This document shows positions 35,347 to 43,850 of a stretch of DNA of 64,000 nt, piece by piece. A model generated the notes under the pieces. The model saw only the letters and a list, made by a program, of their open reading frames with translations. It did no database searches and had not been told where the DNA came from. The stretch is taken from assembly GCA_004297725.1 (NCBI GenBank), contig SCUS01000102.1, positions 83,901-147,900 on the forward strand, read 5' to 3'. A program made the translations under genes and the position numbers. Every line of letters starts with the position of its first letter. The first letter of the stretch is position 1. This DNA is from Myxococcaceae bacterium (GTDB lineage: Bacteria > Myxococcota_A > Polyangia > Polyangiales > Ga0077539).

Positions 35347-38300
35347 TCGGCCCTCCTCCTTCGCGCCTGCAGCTTCGTGAAGGCCACCCGCAGCGTCGGG
35401 AGCACCAGCAGGGTGAGCGTCGTCGAGGTGATGAGCCCGCCGATGACCACCGTCGCCAGGGGGCGCTGCACCTCCGAGCCAGCCCCCCGGGCGAGCGCCA
35501 TCGGGAGGAAGCCCAGCGCCGCCACCAGCGCGGTCATCGAGACCGGCCGGGTGCGCGACCTCGTCGCGGCCAGCGTGGCCTCGGCGGGGTCGGTCCCTCC
35601 TCGCTCCAGCACGTCGATCTCGGTCACCAGCACGGTGCCGTTCATCACCGCGATGCCCCAGAGGGCGATGAACCCGATGCCCGCGGAGATGGAGAGCGCC
35701 ATCCCCCGCGCTGCGAGCGCGAACACCCCGCCCACCGCGGCGAAGGGCACGTGGGCGAGCACCCACAGCACCGGGCCCGGTCGTCCGAAGTGGATGAACA
35801 GCACGAAGCCGATCAGTAGCAGCACCGCGGGGATCACGAAACCTAGCCGTCTGCGGGCGTCCTGAAGGGTCTCGTACTGCCCGCCCCAGGAGAGCCGCGA
35901 CCCCTCGGCGAGCCTCACCTCCCGGGCCACCTTCGCGGTCGCCTCCTGCACCACGTCGCCCAGCTCCCGGCCGCGCACGTTGAAGCCCAGGAGCATGCGG
36001 CGCTCGCCGTTCCAGCGGTACATCGCCGCGGGCGCGGTCTGCCGCCGCACCGTCGCCACCTCCGAGAGCGGCACCAGCATCGCCCCCGGCGCCGGGATCA
36101 TCGCGCTCGCCAGCGCGTGCGGGTGCGGCGGATCGGCGCCCAGCCGGAGCGTGACGGGGATCTCCCTCGGGCCGTCGTAGGTGACGCCCACCTGGAGCCC
36201 GAGGCGCATCGCCCCCACCACGTCGAGCACGTCCACCGCGGACATCCCTCGCTGCCCCGCGGCGAGCGAGTTGGGCCGCACCTCCAGCAGGGGGATCTCG
36301 TCCTCGGCCAGCACCCGGGGATCGGCCACCCCGGGGATGTGGGCGACGGTGTCCCGCACGTGCTGCACGGTGGTGCGCAGCGACGCGAGGTCCTGCCCGA
36401 GGACGCTCACCACCACGTCGTAGGGAGCCCCGCCCAGCAGCTCGTTGAAGCGCATCTGGATGGGCTGGGTGAAGGCCGGCTCGGAGTGCGGCGTGGCCAC
36501 CTCGATGCGCCGCATGAGCTGCTGCAGGAGCTTCTCCCGGGTCATGCCGGGGCGCCACCGCTCCGGCGGGCTGAGCGCGACGAACACGTCCGACTGCTCG
36601 AGCCCCATGGTGTCGGTGGCGATCGCCGGGCTGCCGATGCGGGACACCACGTCGGCCACCTCGGGGGTGCCGGCGAGCACGGCGAGCTCCATCCGTCGGG
36701 CCTGCTCGATCGCCCCGGTGATGCCCAGGTCGGCGGTGCGGGTCGTCTGGATCACCAGGGCGCCCTCGTCGAGGGTGGGGGCGAGCTCGGCGCCGAGGCG
36801 GGAGAGCGTCGCGATGGAGGCCCCCAGCGCGGCGAGGGAGAGCCCCAGCACCAGCACCGGGCGGACCACCGTGCGCTGGATGGCGAAGCCGTGGGCGCGC
36901 TCGATCCAGCGGACGAGGCGCGGGGAGGTCGCGGGGATGTCGCGGGCCCGGATGAACTGCGCCGCCGCGGCCGGGATGAAGGTCAGCGTGAAGAGCAGCG
37001 TGACGAGCAGCGCCAGCACCACGGTGATCGCCATCGGGCGGAAGAGCTTGCCGTCGACGCCGGTCAGCGAGAGCACCGGCACGTACACCAGCAGGATCAC
37101 GAAGACCCCGAAGAAGGACGGCCGCGCGACCGCGGAGCACGCCTGCGCGACGCGATCGGCCCACGGGGTCTCCGTCTCGTCGTCGTCGCTCGCCCGGTGG
37201 AAGACGTGCTCGACCAGCACCACGGCGCCGTCGACCAGCAGGCCGAAGTCCACCGCCCCGAGGCTCATGAGGTTGCCCGAGACGCCGAGGAGGGTCATCG
37301 CCGCGGTGGCCCCCAGCATCGCGACGGGGATGGTGAGCGCCACCACCACGCCGGCGCGGGCGCTCCCCAGCGTGAGGAAGAGCACGAGGCACACCAGGAG
37401 CCCGCCCTCGGCGAGGCTCCGGGCGACGGTGCGGAGCGTGGCGTCGACCAGCGCGCTGCGGTCGTAGACCACGTCGACCTGCACGTCGCGGGGCAGCACC
37501 TGACGGACGTCGTGCATCTTCAGCCGCACGGCGCGGGTGACGTCTCGGGCGTTGGCGCCGATGAGCATCTGGGTCATCACGTAGACGGTCTCGCCGCGGC
37601 CGTTGCGCGAGGCGGCCCCGAGGCGGGGAGCGGCCCCCTCGGCGATGGTGGCGACGTCGCCGACGCGGACGGCGGCGCCCTGGGAGAACTTCACCACGGC
37701 GTCGCCGAGGTCTCGGGGGGTGCGGGGGAGGAAGGTTCCTCGCAGGAGGATGTGGTGGTCGCCGGTCTCGAGGGAGGCCCCGGGCTGGCTGCCCACGGTG
37801 CGCGTGAGGGCCACGCGGAGCTCGTCGAGGGTGACCCCCCGGGCGACGAGCTGGTTGGGGTCTGCGCGCACCTCCATGGTGCGCTGGGCGCCTCCCCAGG
37901 TGTTGACCTCCACGATGCCCGGCACGGTCTTCAGCACCGGGGCGACGCGGAGCTCGACGAGCTCGAGCAGCTCTGAAGGGGTGCGCGTGGGAGCGGAGAC
38001 GGTGAAGTGAAACACCTCGCCGAGGCCGCCGGAAATTGGGCCGAGCTCGGGGGGCTCCACGCCGCTGGCGCGCGCCCCGGCGGCGGTGGCCATGCGCTCG
38101 GCCACGAGCTGTCGTGCGCGGAGCAGGTCGACGTCCTCGTCGAAGACCAGGGTGATGGCCGAGAGGCCGTAGCGCGACAGGCTGCGGACGTTGTCGAGCC
38201 CGGGCAGGCCGCCGAAGCTGGCCTCGAGGGGGCGCGTCACCCGCTGCTCGACCTCCTCGGGGGTGAGGCCCGGGGCGCGGGTGAGCACCTGCACCTGGTT

Positions 38301-38432
38301 GCTGGTGATGTCGGGCAGCGCGTCGAGCTTGAGGTGGACCGCGATGGCCAGGAGGCCCGCCGCGAGCAGCGCCCAGAGCACGAGCACCCATCCCCGCTTC
38401 GCGACGGAGTACGCGACGATGGACTCGATCAT
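35343..38432 (-). CDS. CzcA-like heavy-metal efflux RND transporter
   Basis: 1029 residues, full length for the HME family. Helix 4 carries DFGLLVDGAVVLVEH at 395-409 (Asp395, Asp401, Glu408), the pattern known from CzcA/CnrA-type pumps for Zn, Cd, Co or Ni; CusA copper/silver pumps have a different helix 4. Twelve hydrophobic helices in the two usual blocks, with two large periplasmic loops. Its ATG overlaps the adaptor stop and its stop overlaps the regulator start. No outer-membrane factor is in this operon, though a TolC-like gene lies at 54261. Confidence 0.92.
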   Translation of the reverse strand: MIESIVAYSVAKRGWVLVLWALLAAGLLAIAVHLKLDALPDITSNQVQVLTRAPGLTPEEVEQRVTRPLEASFGGLPGLDNVRSLSRYGLSAITLVFDEDVDLLRARQLVAERMATAAGARASGVEPPELGPISGGLGEVFHFTVSAPTRTPSELLELVELRVAPVLKTVPGIVEVNTWGGAQRTMEVRADPNQLVARGVTLDELRVALTRTVGSQPGASLETGDHHILLRGTFLPRTPRDLGDAVVKFSQGAAVRVGDVATIAEGAAPRLGAASRNGRGETVYVMTQMLIGANARDVTRAVRLKMHDVRQVLPRDVQVDVVYDRSALVDATLRTVARSLAEGGLLVCLVLFLTLGSARAGVVVALTIPVAMLGATAAMTLLGVSGNLMSLGAVDFGLLVDGAVVLVEHVFHRASDDDETETPWADRVAQACSAVARPSFFGVFVILLVYVPVLSLTGVDGKLFRPMAITVVLALLVTLLFTLTFIPAAAAQFIRARDIPATSPRLVRWIERAHGFAIQRTVVRPVLVLGLSLAALGASIATLSRLGAELAPTLDEGALVIQTTRTADLGITGAIEQARRMELAVLAGTPEVADVVSRIGSPAIATDTMGLEQSDVFVALSPPERWRPGMTREKLLQQLMRRIEVATPHSEPAFTQPIQMRFNELLGGAPYDVVVSVLGQDLASLRTTVQHVRDTVAHIPGVADPRVLAEDEIPLLEVRPNSLAAGQRGMSAVDVLDVVGAMRLGLQVGVTYDGPREIPVTLRLGADPPHPHALASAMIPAPGAMLVPLSEVATVRRQTAPAAMYRWNGERRMLLGFNVRGRELGDVVQEATAKVAREVRLAEGSRLSWGGQYETLQDARRRLGFVIPAVLLLIGFVLFIHFGRPGPVLWVLAHVPFAAVGGVFALAARGMALSISAGIGFIALWGIAVMNGTVLVTEIDVLERGGTDPAEATLAATRSRTRPVSMTALVAALGFLPMALARGAGSEVQRPLATVVIGGLITSTTLTLLVLPTLRVAFTKLQARRRRAE

Positions 38433-39505
38433 GGCCGCGCGCCTCCGTCGACGAGCCCCTCGCCGCGCGCCGGATCGGATGCGACGAGGGCGCCCTCCGG
38501 GAGCGCGGCGCGGACGATGGCGTCGGCGTTGGCGACGCGCACCAGCTCGACGGGCACGAGCGCGGCGCCCGCCCCGGAGCGGGTGCGAGCGACGACGAAG
38601 CGCCCGGGGCCCCGAGCGCCCACGGCGGTCGCAGGGACCAGCCAGGTGCCCGCGCCCGCGGGGCTGTGCACGAGGACCCTGCCCTCCGCCGCGGCGGGCA
38701 TCTCGGCTCCTGCGGGCGGCTCGAACCACGCCAGGTAGCCGAGGCCCGTCGGGGCCGGAACCTGGTTGACCAGCGCGATCGGGGCCGACCCCGCGGCGGA
38801 GCGAAACGAGTACGTCGCCCCCTCCGCCGGACGCGCCGGGAAGGTCGCCTCGATGCGTTGCCCCACGCGGCTGCGAACCCGGGCGATGGGCCCGTCCTCC
38901 GGGCGGCGCAGCTCACCGAGCGTCGCGGGTACCTCCGTGACCACGCCCGCGATGGGGCTGCGCAGCACGATGGTTCCTCCGCGGGAGATGCCCGCCCCGG
39001 TGATCACCGCGCTGGCGCGCAGCCGATCGGCGCTGTGCCGGGCGATCTCCAGGTCGACGGCGGCGACCTCCGAGGCCTGCACCAGCCGCTCTCGCTCCAG
39101 CAGTCCGAGCTGCGTCCTGCGCCGACGCAGGATCGCGAGCGCGCTGTCCGCCCCGGTCAGGGTCGCGAGGGCGACGTCGATCTCGGGCATCACGACGCGC
39201 GCGATGGGGTCCCCCTGGGAGACCGTGTCGCCCGGTCGCACCGCGAGGCTCACGAGGCGCGCTGGCAACGGCGGGACCACCACCGCCTCGGAGGCGCTCG
39301 TGCGCAGCAGCCGCGCGGGGTACTCCTCGGGCGACGCCTCGGAGGCGGGGCGCACGGCGATCCACGCGAAGGACGAGCTCGGCGGGGCGCACGCCGAGGC
39401 AGGCGGAGCGGGCGACGGCTCGCTCGCGGGCTCGCGGCACCCGGCGAGCATCGAGAGTGCGATCACCGGGGCGATCGACACCAGCAGGGACGGCACGCGA
39501 TGCAT
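38429..39505 (-). CDS. RND efflux periplasmic adaptor (CzcB/CusB-like)
   Basis: 358 residues. Lipobox MLAGC (Cys23), then a barrel-sandwich core (VVVPPLPARLVSLAVRPGDTVSQGDPIA), a helical hairpin (about 115-160) and the returning half (VLRSPIAGVVTEV). This is the membrane-fusion protein that links the pump to an outer-membrane channel. First gene of the operon adaptor-pump-regulator-kinase, with 4-bp overlaps throughout. No N-terminal His- or Met-rich metal-binding extension is visible. Confidence 0.9.
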   Translation of the reverse strand: MHRVPSLLVSIAPVIALSMLAGCREPASEPSPAPPASACAPPSSSFAWIAVRPASEASPEEYPARLLRTSASEAVVVPPLPARLVSLAVRPGDTVSQGDPIARVVMPEIDVALATLTGADSALAILRRRRTQLGLLERERLVQASEVAAVDLEIARHSADRLRASAVITGAGISRGGTIVLRSPIAGVVTEVPATLGELRRPEDGPIARVRSRVGQRIEATFPARPAEGATYSFRSAAGSAPIALVNQVPAPTGLGYLAWFEPPAGAEMPAAAEGRVLVHSPAGAGTWLVPATAVGARGPGRFVVARTRSGAGAALVPVELVRVANADAIVRAALPEGALVASDPARGEGLVDGGARP

Positions 39506-39534
39506 GACGGCTCCTATAGGGCCGATGCTCGGAA

Positions 39535-39563
39535 AGAACCTGTGGGCCAGATGAGAGGGTTCT
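39535..39563. promoter_or_regulatory. Candidate response-regulator operator (AGAACC-N17-GGTTCT)
   Basis: A perfect 6-bp inverted repeat with a 17-base spacer lies 30-58 bp upstream of the adaptor start, in the 169-bp divergent gap. It is well placed to be bound by the OmpR-type regulator encoded in the same operon. The inference is from position and symmetry only. Confidence 0.35.
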
Positions 39564-39674
39564 CAGACTGGACCCACCGGCGGGGCGACGCGGGGGGCGC
39601 CGGTGGTTCCGCGCGAGACCATTGAGGGAGGAGGCGTGATATCGACCTCGGCCCAGGAGGCCCGAAGACGCCCG

Positions 39675-40892
39675 ATGCCGACACTGAAGAACCTCACCGA
39701 AGGAACCCCCGACTTCGATCGCTGGACGAAGGTCACCCAGGCGCTGGACGCCCTTGCCCCCGGTGAGCAGGAGGCCGCGGTGCGCGAGTTCGAGGCCGCC
39801 TCCGCCCACTGGCCGACGACGCTCGATCCATGGACCGGCTTCTCCCTGGCGCCCGGCCTCGAGCTGAGGCGGTCGCCGGCGCACTGGGTCCAGGAGATCT
39901 ACTCGGGGCAGTACGCGCCCAAGCACGACGCCGTGCGCATCCTCGAGAGCCCGCGCCGACCGATGCGCGGGCAGAAGCTGGAGTGCCTGCTCGACCCGGC
40001 GGCCCGGCTCCGCAGCGTCACCCAGGTGGGCTTCGACCAGGCGAAGGTCTCCGGCGGCTTTCTGAAGGCCCTCAAGGGCGAGGGCACCTGGCAGCAGTGG
40101 CGCGCCTTGCGACTCTGGACCTGCGACATGAAGGCCCCCGCGCTCAAGCTGCTGGGCGCCGCCGACCTGCGCCGCCTCGAGCAGCTCAACCTCGAACAGA
40201 ACCACATGGGCGAGGCGGGCGTGTTGGGGCTGGCGAAGGCCCCGGGATTCACCGCGCTCACCGCCGTGCACCTGGGCCTCAACGACCTGGACGCCTCCGC
40301 CGCCAGGGCGCTCGGCCAGATGGACTGGGTGCACCGCCTCACCTGGCTGAACCTACAGTACAACAAGCTCCAGGACGCCGCGCTCGACCTGCTCTCCGAA
40401 GGGGGCGCGACCCGGCGGCTGCGATGGCTGTCCCTCAGCCAGAACCAGGTCGGGCAGACGCCCTCCCGCTGGATGTCCGCGCTGCCCTGCCTGGAGTCTC
40501 TTCAGTTGAACGAGTCCGCGATCACCGCGGCGGGTCTGGAGGCGCTGCTGGCTCAGGCCCCCGCGCTCCACACCCTGAACCTGGCTGCCACCCGCGTCGG
40601 CGATCAGGGGGCGCAGGCCATCGCGGCGAGCGGCAGGCGCTTCAAGGCGCTCTCGCTCGGCACGACCGGGATGACCCCGGCCGGGCTCGGGGCCATCCTG
40701 CGCTCCCCCGCCGCGGCGGACATCGAGCGCCTCGAGCTCGGCGACGGGCTCGACCTCGCCAACGCGAAGCTCCTGGTCGAGGGCGCCTGTCCGAGGCTGG
40801 CGTTCCTGTGGTGGCACGGGCCCGAGATGGGGAAGGGCGCCGAGGCGGCGTTGCGCGCCAGCCCGAGAATCGCCGCGACCCTGCCCTACTGA
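39675..40892 (+). CDS. Cytosolic leucine-rich-repeat (ribonuclease-inhibitor-like) protein
   Basis: 405 residues from ATG 39675; a GTG at 39636 with an overlapping GGAGG is a fair alternative. No signal peptide. From about residue 140 it has LRR units such as LRRLEQLNLEQNHMGEAGV, LTAVHLGLNDLDASAA and LTWLNLQYNKLQDAAL, giving seven or so 24-28-residue repeats with the LxxLxLxxNxL core of the ribonuclease-inhibitor class. The N-terminal 130 residues are of unknown fold, resembling myxobacterial proteins often linked to TIGR02996-type modules. A protein-binding role is likely; partner unknown. Confidence 0.8.
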   Translation: MPTLKNLTEGTPDFDRWTKVTQALDALAPGEQEAAVREFEAASAHWPTTLDPWTGFSLAPGLELRRSPAHWVQEIYSGQYAPKHDAVRILESPRRPMRGQKLECLLDPAARLRSVTQVGFDQAKVSGGFLKALKGEGTWQQWRALRLWTCDMKAPALKLLGAADLRRLEQLNLEQNHMGEAGVLGLAKAPGFTALTAVHLGLNDLDASAARALGQMDWVHRLTWLNLQYNKLQDAALDLLSEGGATRRLRWLSLSQNQVGQTPSRWMSALPCLESLQLNESAITAAGLEALLAQAPALHTLNLAATRVGDQGAQAIAASGRRFKALSLGTTGMTPAGLGAILRSPAAADIERLELGDGLDLANAKLLVEGACPRLAFLWWHGPEMGKGAEAALRASPRIAATLPY

Positions 40893-40939
40893 GCCTCGCC
40901 GCTCATCGCCGTGACGAAGCGCGGCGCCCGCGGGGGCGA

Positions 40940-42571
40940 TCACCCCGTCGGAGCGAGGTAGTACTGGTCTCGGCCGCGGTGCTTGGCGGTGTAGAGCGCG
41001 GCGTCGGCCTGGCGCAGCAGGCCGGAGAGGCGCGCGGGGCCGTCGTCGAGCGCCACGACCCCGAGGCTCAGCGTCACCTTGAGGGGCCCGGCGGAGGTCT
41101 CGAAGGGCCGCTGCGCGATCGCCCGCCGCACCCGCTCGGCGGCGAGGCGCGCCCCCTCGTCGTCGGTGTCCACCAGCAGCACGCAGAACTCCTCGCCGCC
41201 CCAGCGCGCGACGAGGTCGCCCCCTCGGACGTTTCCCTTCAGGCGCGCCGCCATCTCGACCAGCACCTCGTCGCCCACCGCGTGGCCGTACCGGTCGTTG
41301 ATGCGCTTGAAGTGGTCGACGTCGGCGAGCATCACCGCCAGCGGGGCGCTGGAGCGCTGGCAGCGCTCGATCTCGCGGTCGCCGAGCTCATCCATGCGCC
41401 GCCGGTTGAGCAGCCCGGTGAGGGGATCGGTGCGCGCGAGGCGCTCGAGCTCGTCTTGCAGCGCCTCGTGCTGCCGCATCGCCTCGGTGAGCGCCGCGTT
41501 GACCGCCGCGAGCTCGTCGTTGCGAGACTCCTGCTGCTGGGCCTCGCGCTTCGCGATCGACAGCCGGTGCTCGAGCTTGAGCTTGCGGACGACCTCCTCG
41601 GTGCGGCGGTTGCCCGCGATGGCGCCCTCCTCGACGTGGCGGCGCAGCGCCCGCAGCGCCGAGGGCGCGTCGCCGAGGGCCTCGTGCGCCCGCGAGACGA
41701 GCTCGAGCGCGAGGGAGAGCTCGATCTCGAAGCGCCTGGCCTCGGCGTGCCGGACGGCCGCCTCCAGGCAGGGGAGCGCCTCGGCGGGGCGTCCCCCTTC
41801 GAGCAGGGCGCGCCCCAGCAGGTTGAGGTGCCGGGTCTGCTGGAAGACGTCGCCCAGCTCTTCGAGGATGGCGTTGCTGGCGAGGTACATCCGCTTGCCC
41901 TCGTCGATGTGGCCCTGGTGGAGGAGCACGCCGCCGTGGCCCGCCAGGATGAGCGCCTGCCCTCGCCGCCAGCCGAGCCCCAGCGCGATGGGCAGCGCCT
42001 CCTCGTAGCAGGCCAGCGCCTCGGCGTAGCGCTTGCGGCGCGAGATGGAGCCCGCGATGTTGTTGAGGCAGAGGGCCACGCGCTGCGGGTCGCCGAGCTC
42101 GCGGAAGCGCGCCAGCGCGAGCCGGGTGTACTCCTCGTACGGCACCGACTCCTCCAGCTGCCCGTGGAAGAACCCGAGGCCCAGCAGCAGCACCCCCTCG
42201 GTGTGCCGATCGCCGAGGGCGCGGCTGAGCTCCATCCCGTCGCGGAAGCACTCCAGCGCCCCCTGGAGGTCGCCCGTGATCGTCAGCGCCTTGCTCCTCG
42301 ACACCATCACCTGGAGCCTCAGCGCGTCGTCGCCGGTGGCCCTCGCGTCGGCGTCGGCGTCGCCGAGCGCCTCGAGCGACCCGACCCCGTCGCCCGCCTG
42401 GAGCAGGGCCGCGCCGTAGATCAGGGCCGCGAGGCCGACGCCCCCCTGCTCGCCGCGCGCGCGGGCGCAGTCGGCCCGGAGCGCGGCCAGCGTGGCCTCG
42501 GGTGTCAGCAGGACCTGCGAGCAGACCGCGGCGATCTGCTCGGCGATGGGGGGCGCGACGGTCGAGGTCAT
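40940..42571 (-). CDS. TPR-GGDEF diguanylate cyclase
   Basis: 543 residues. The first about 330 residues are helical repeats of TPR type (ALACYEEALPIALGLGWRRG, ALPCLEAAVRHAEARR). A coiled-coil linker follows, then a GGDEF domain with active-site GGEEF at 458-462, preceded by DVDHFKRINDRYGH and an inhibitory RGGD at 449-452. So it should make c-di-GMP and be product-inhibited. No membrane helix, no signal peptide. It follows the EAL gene by 118 bp on the same strand, placing a maker next to a breaker of c-di-GMP. Confidence 0.92.
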   Translation of the reverse strand: MTSTVAPPIAEQIAAVCSQVLLTPEATLAALRADCARARGEQGGVGLAALIYGAALLQAGDGVGSLEALGDADADARATGDDALRLQVMVSRSKALTITGDLQGALECFRDGMELSRALGDRHTEGVLLLGLGFFHGQLEESVPYEEYTRLALARFRELGDPQRVALCLNNIAGSISRRKRYAEALACYEEALPIALGLGWRRGQALILAGHGGVLLHQGHIDEGKRMYLASNAILEELGDVFQQTRHLNLLGRALLEGGRPAEALPCLEAAVRHAEARRFEIELSLALELVSRAHEALGDAPSALRALRRHVEEGAIAGNRRTEEVVRKLKLEHRLSIAKREAQQQESRNDELAAVNAALTEAMRQHEALQDELERLARTDPLTGLLNRRRMDELGDREIERCQRSSAPLAVMLADVDHFKRINDRYGHAVGDEVLVEMAARLKGNVRGGDLVARWGGEEFCVLLVDTDDEGARLAAERVRRAIAQRPFETSAGPLKVTLSLGVVALDDGPARLSGLLRQADAALYTAKHRGRDQYYLAPTG

Positions 42572-42689
42572 GGACGCATAGAGCTCATCGTCGCTCCGCG
42601 CGGCTCCCGTAGGGCACCCTGCGATTTTCCCGACTGTCGCCCCTGAGACCGCCCCGGCGGAGCTCTCCCCGCGGTGTGCCGGTCGCGGC

Positions 42690-43850
42690 TCACCAGCGCG
42701 GCGGCTGGAACCCCCGCTGCGGCTTCGCGAAGAGGTAGCCCTGGAGCAGGTCGCAGCCCAGCTCGGCGAGCATGCCTCGCTCCGCGGGCGTCTCGACCCC
42801 CTCCGAGATGACCATGATGCCGAGCTCGTCGCAGAGCTGCTTCATCGATCGCACGATGCTCTGCCGGCGCGAGTCTGCATCGACGCCGCGCACGAGGGAC
42901 ATGTCGAGCTTGGCGACCTCGGGCTCGAGCTGCGTGAAGCTCGTGAGCCCTGCGTACCCGGCGCCCATGTCGTCGATGGCGATCTGGAACCCGAGCGACC
43001 TCAGCCTCGCGACGCACCCTGCGAGGTCTCTCACTCCGCAGAGCGACGCCCGCTCGGTCACCTCCAGCACGACCCGCGAGGCGACCTTCGAGAGCGGCGC
43101 GTCCGCCGAGTAGAGGTCCTCGTCGTTCAGGTCGGCCGAGTGAAGGTTCACGAACAGCCGGGCCCCATCGGGAGCGTCGGGGGCCGCGGCGGCGACGTGG
43201 GCGCGAACGCTACGGCCGAGCTCGTGCAGGCGCTCCAGCCGCTCGGCCGCGTCCAGGATGTCCCCGGGGTTGTTCATCAAGGGCTCGTCCGAGCGAAGCA
43301 GCGCCTCGTAGCCGAAGACGCGACGATCGCCCCAGCTCACGATGGGCTGGAAGGCCACCCACAGGAGGCGCATGGCGGAGGTCCATCGAACCTCCAGCGC
43401 GGCGCGCTCGTCGAGCCGCCGCTCGTGGGTGCTCTGCAGGTCCAGCGCCTCGCGCTTGAGCCTCGCCATCCGGTGAAGCCTCCATGCGCGGAGCACGGAC
43501 TCCCAGAGCGCCTTCCCGGCGATCGGCTTCTCGAGATACTGGAAGGCGCCGTACTCGACGGCCCGGATCGCCGACTCCAGATCGGGCTCTCCGGTCATCA
43601 GGATCACCGGCACGTCGACGTCGATCGCGCGCACGGCCTTGAGGAACTCGATGCCCGTCATCTCGGGCATCGCGATGTCGCTCACGAGGACGTCGAAGGA
43701 GCCGCGCTTCACGCGTTCTACCGCCTCCCTGCCGTTCGACGCTGTGGTGATGGTCACCTCGTGACGAGCGAGATTTCGCTGGTACGCCCGGAGTATCGCG
43801 GCATCGTCGTCGACGAGCAGGAGTCGAAGCTCCCCCTTCGATGGCATCAT
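42690..43850 (-). CDS. REC-EAL response regulator (c-di-GMP phosphodiesterase)
   Basis: 386 residues. The receiver has an acidic triplet DDD at 14-16, phospho-acceptor Asp58 (SDIAMPEM) and Lys108. The EAL domain begins near 160 and has YEALLR (Glu182), Asn235, Glu263, the DDMG pair Asp293-Asp294, Lys314, Glu350 (ISEGVE) and Gln370; these are the metal-binding and catalytic positions of the family, so activity is expected. It is coupled by 4 bp to the LOV kinase upstream, which should phosphorylate Asp58. Confidence 0.92.
   Translation of the reverse strand: MMPSKGELRLLLVDDDAAILRAYQRNLARHEVTITTASNGREAVERVKRGSFDVLVSDIAMPEMTGIEFLKAVRAIDVDVPVILMTGEPDLESAIRAVEYGAFQYLEKPIAGKALWESVLRAWRLHRMARLKREALDLQSTHERRLDERAALEVRWTSAMRLLWVAFQPIVSWGDRRVFGYEALLRSDEPLMNNPGDILDAAERLERLHELGRSVRAHVAAAAPDAPDGARLFVNLHSADLNDEDLYSADAPLSKVASRVVLEVTERASLCGVRDLAGCVARLRSLGFQIAIDDMGAGYAGLTSFTQLEPEVAKLDMSLVRGVDADSRRQSIVRSMKQLCDELGIMVISEGVETPAERGMLAELGCDLLQGYLFAKPQRGFQPPRW

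Noticed and set aside
34657..38916. A continuous frame of about 1400 codons joining the response regulator to the pump and adaptor region
   Set aside because: Only its last 229 residues are protein-like (the response regulator); the rest is out of frame with the pump.
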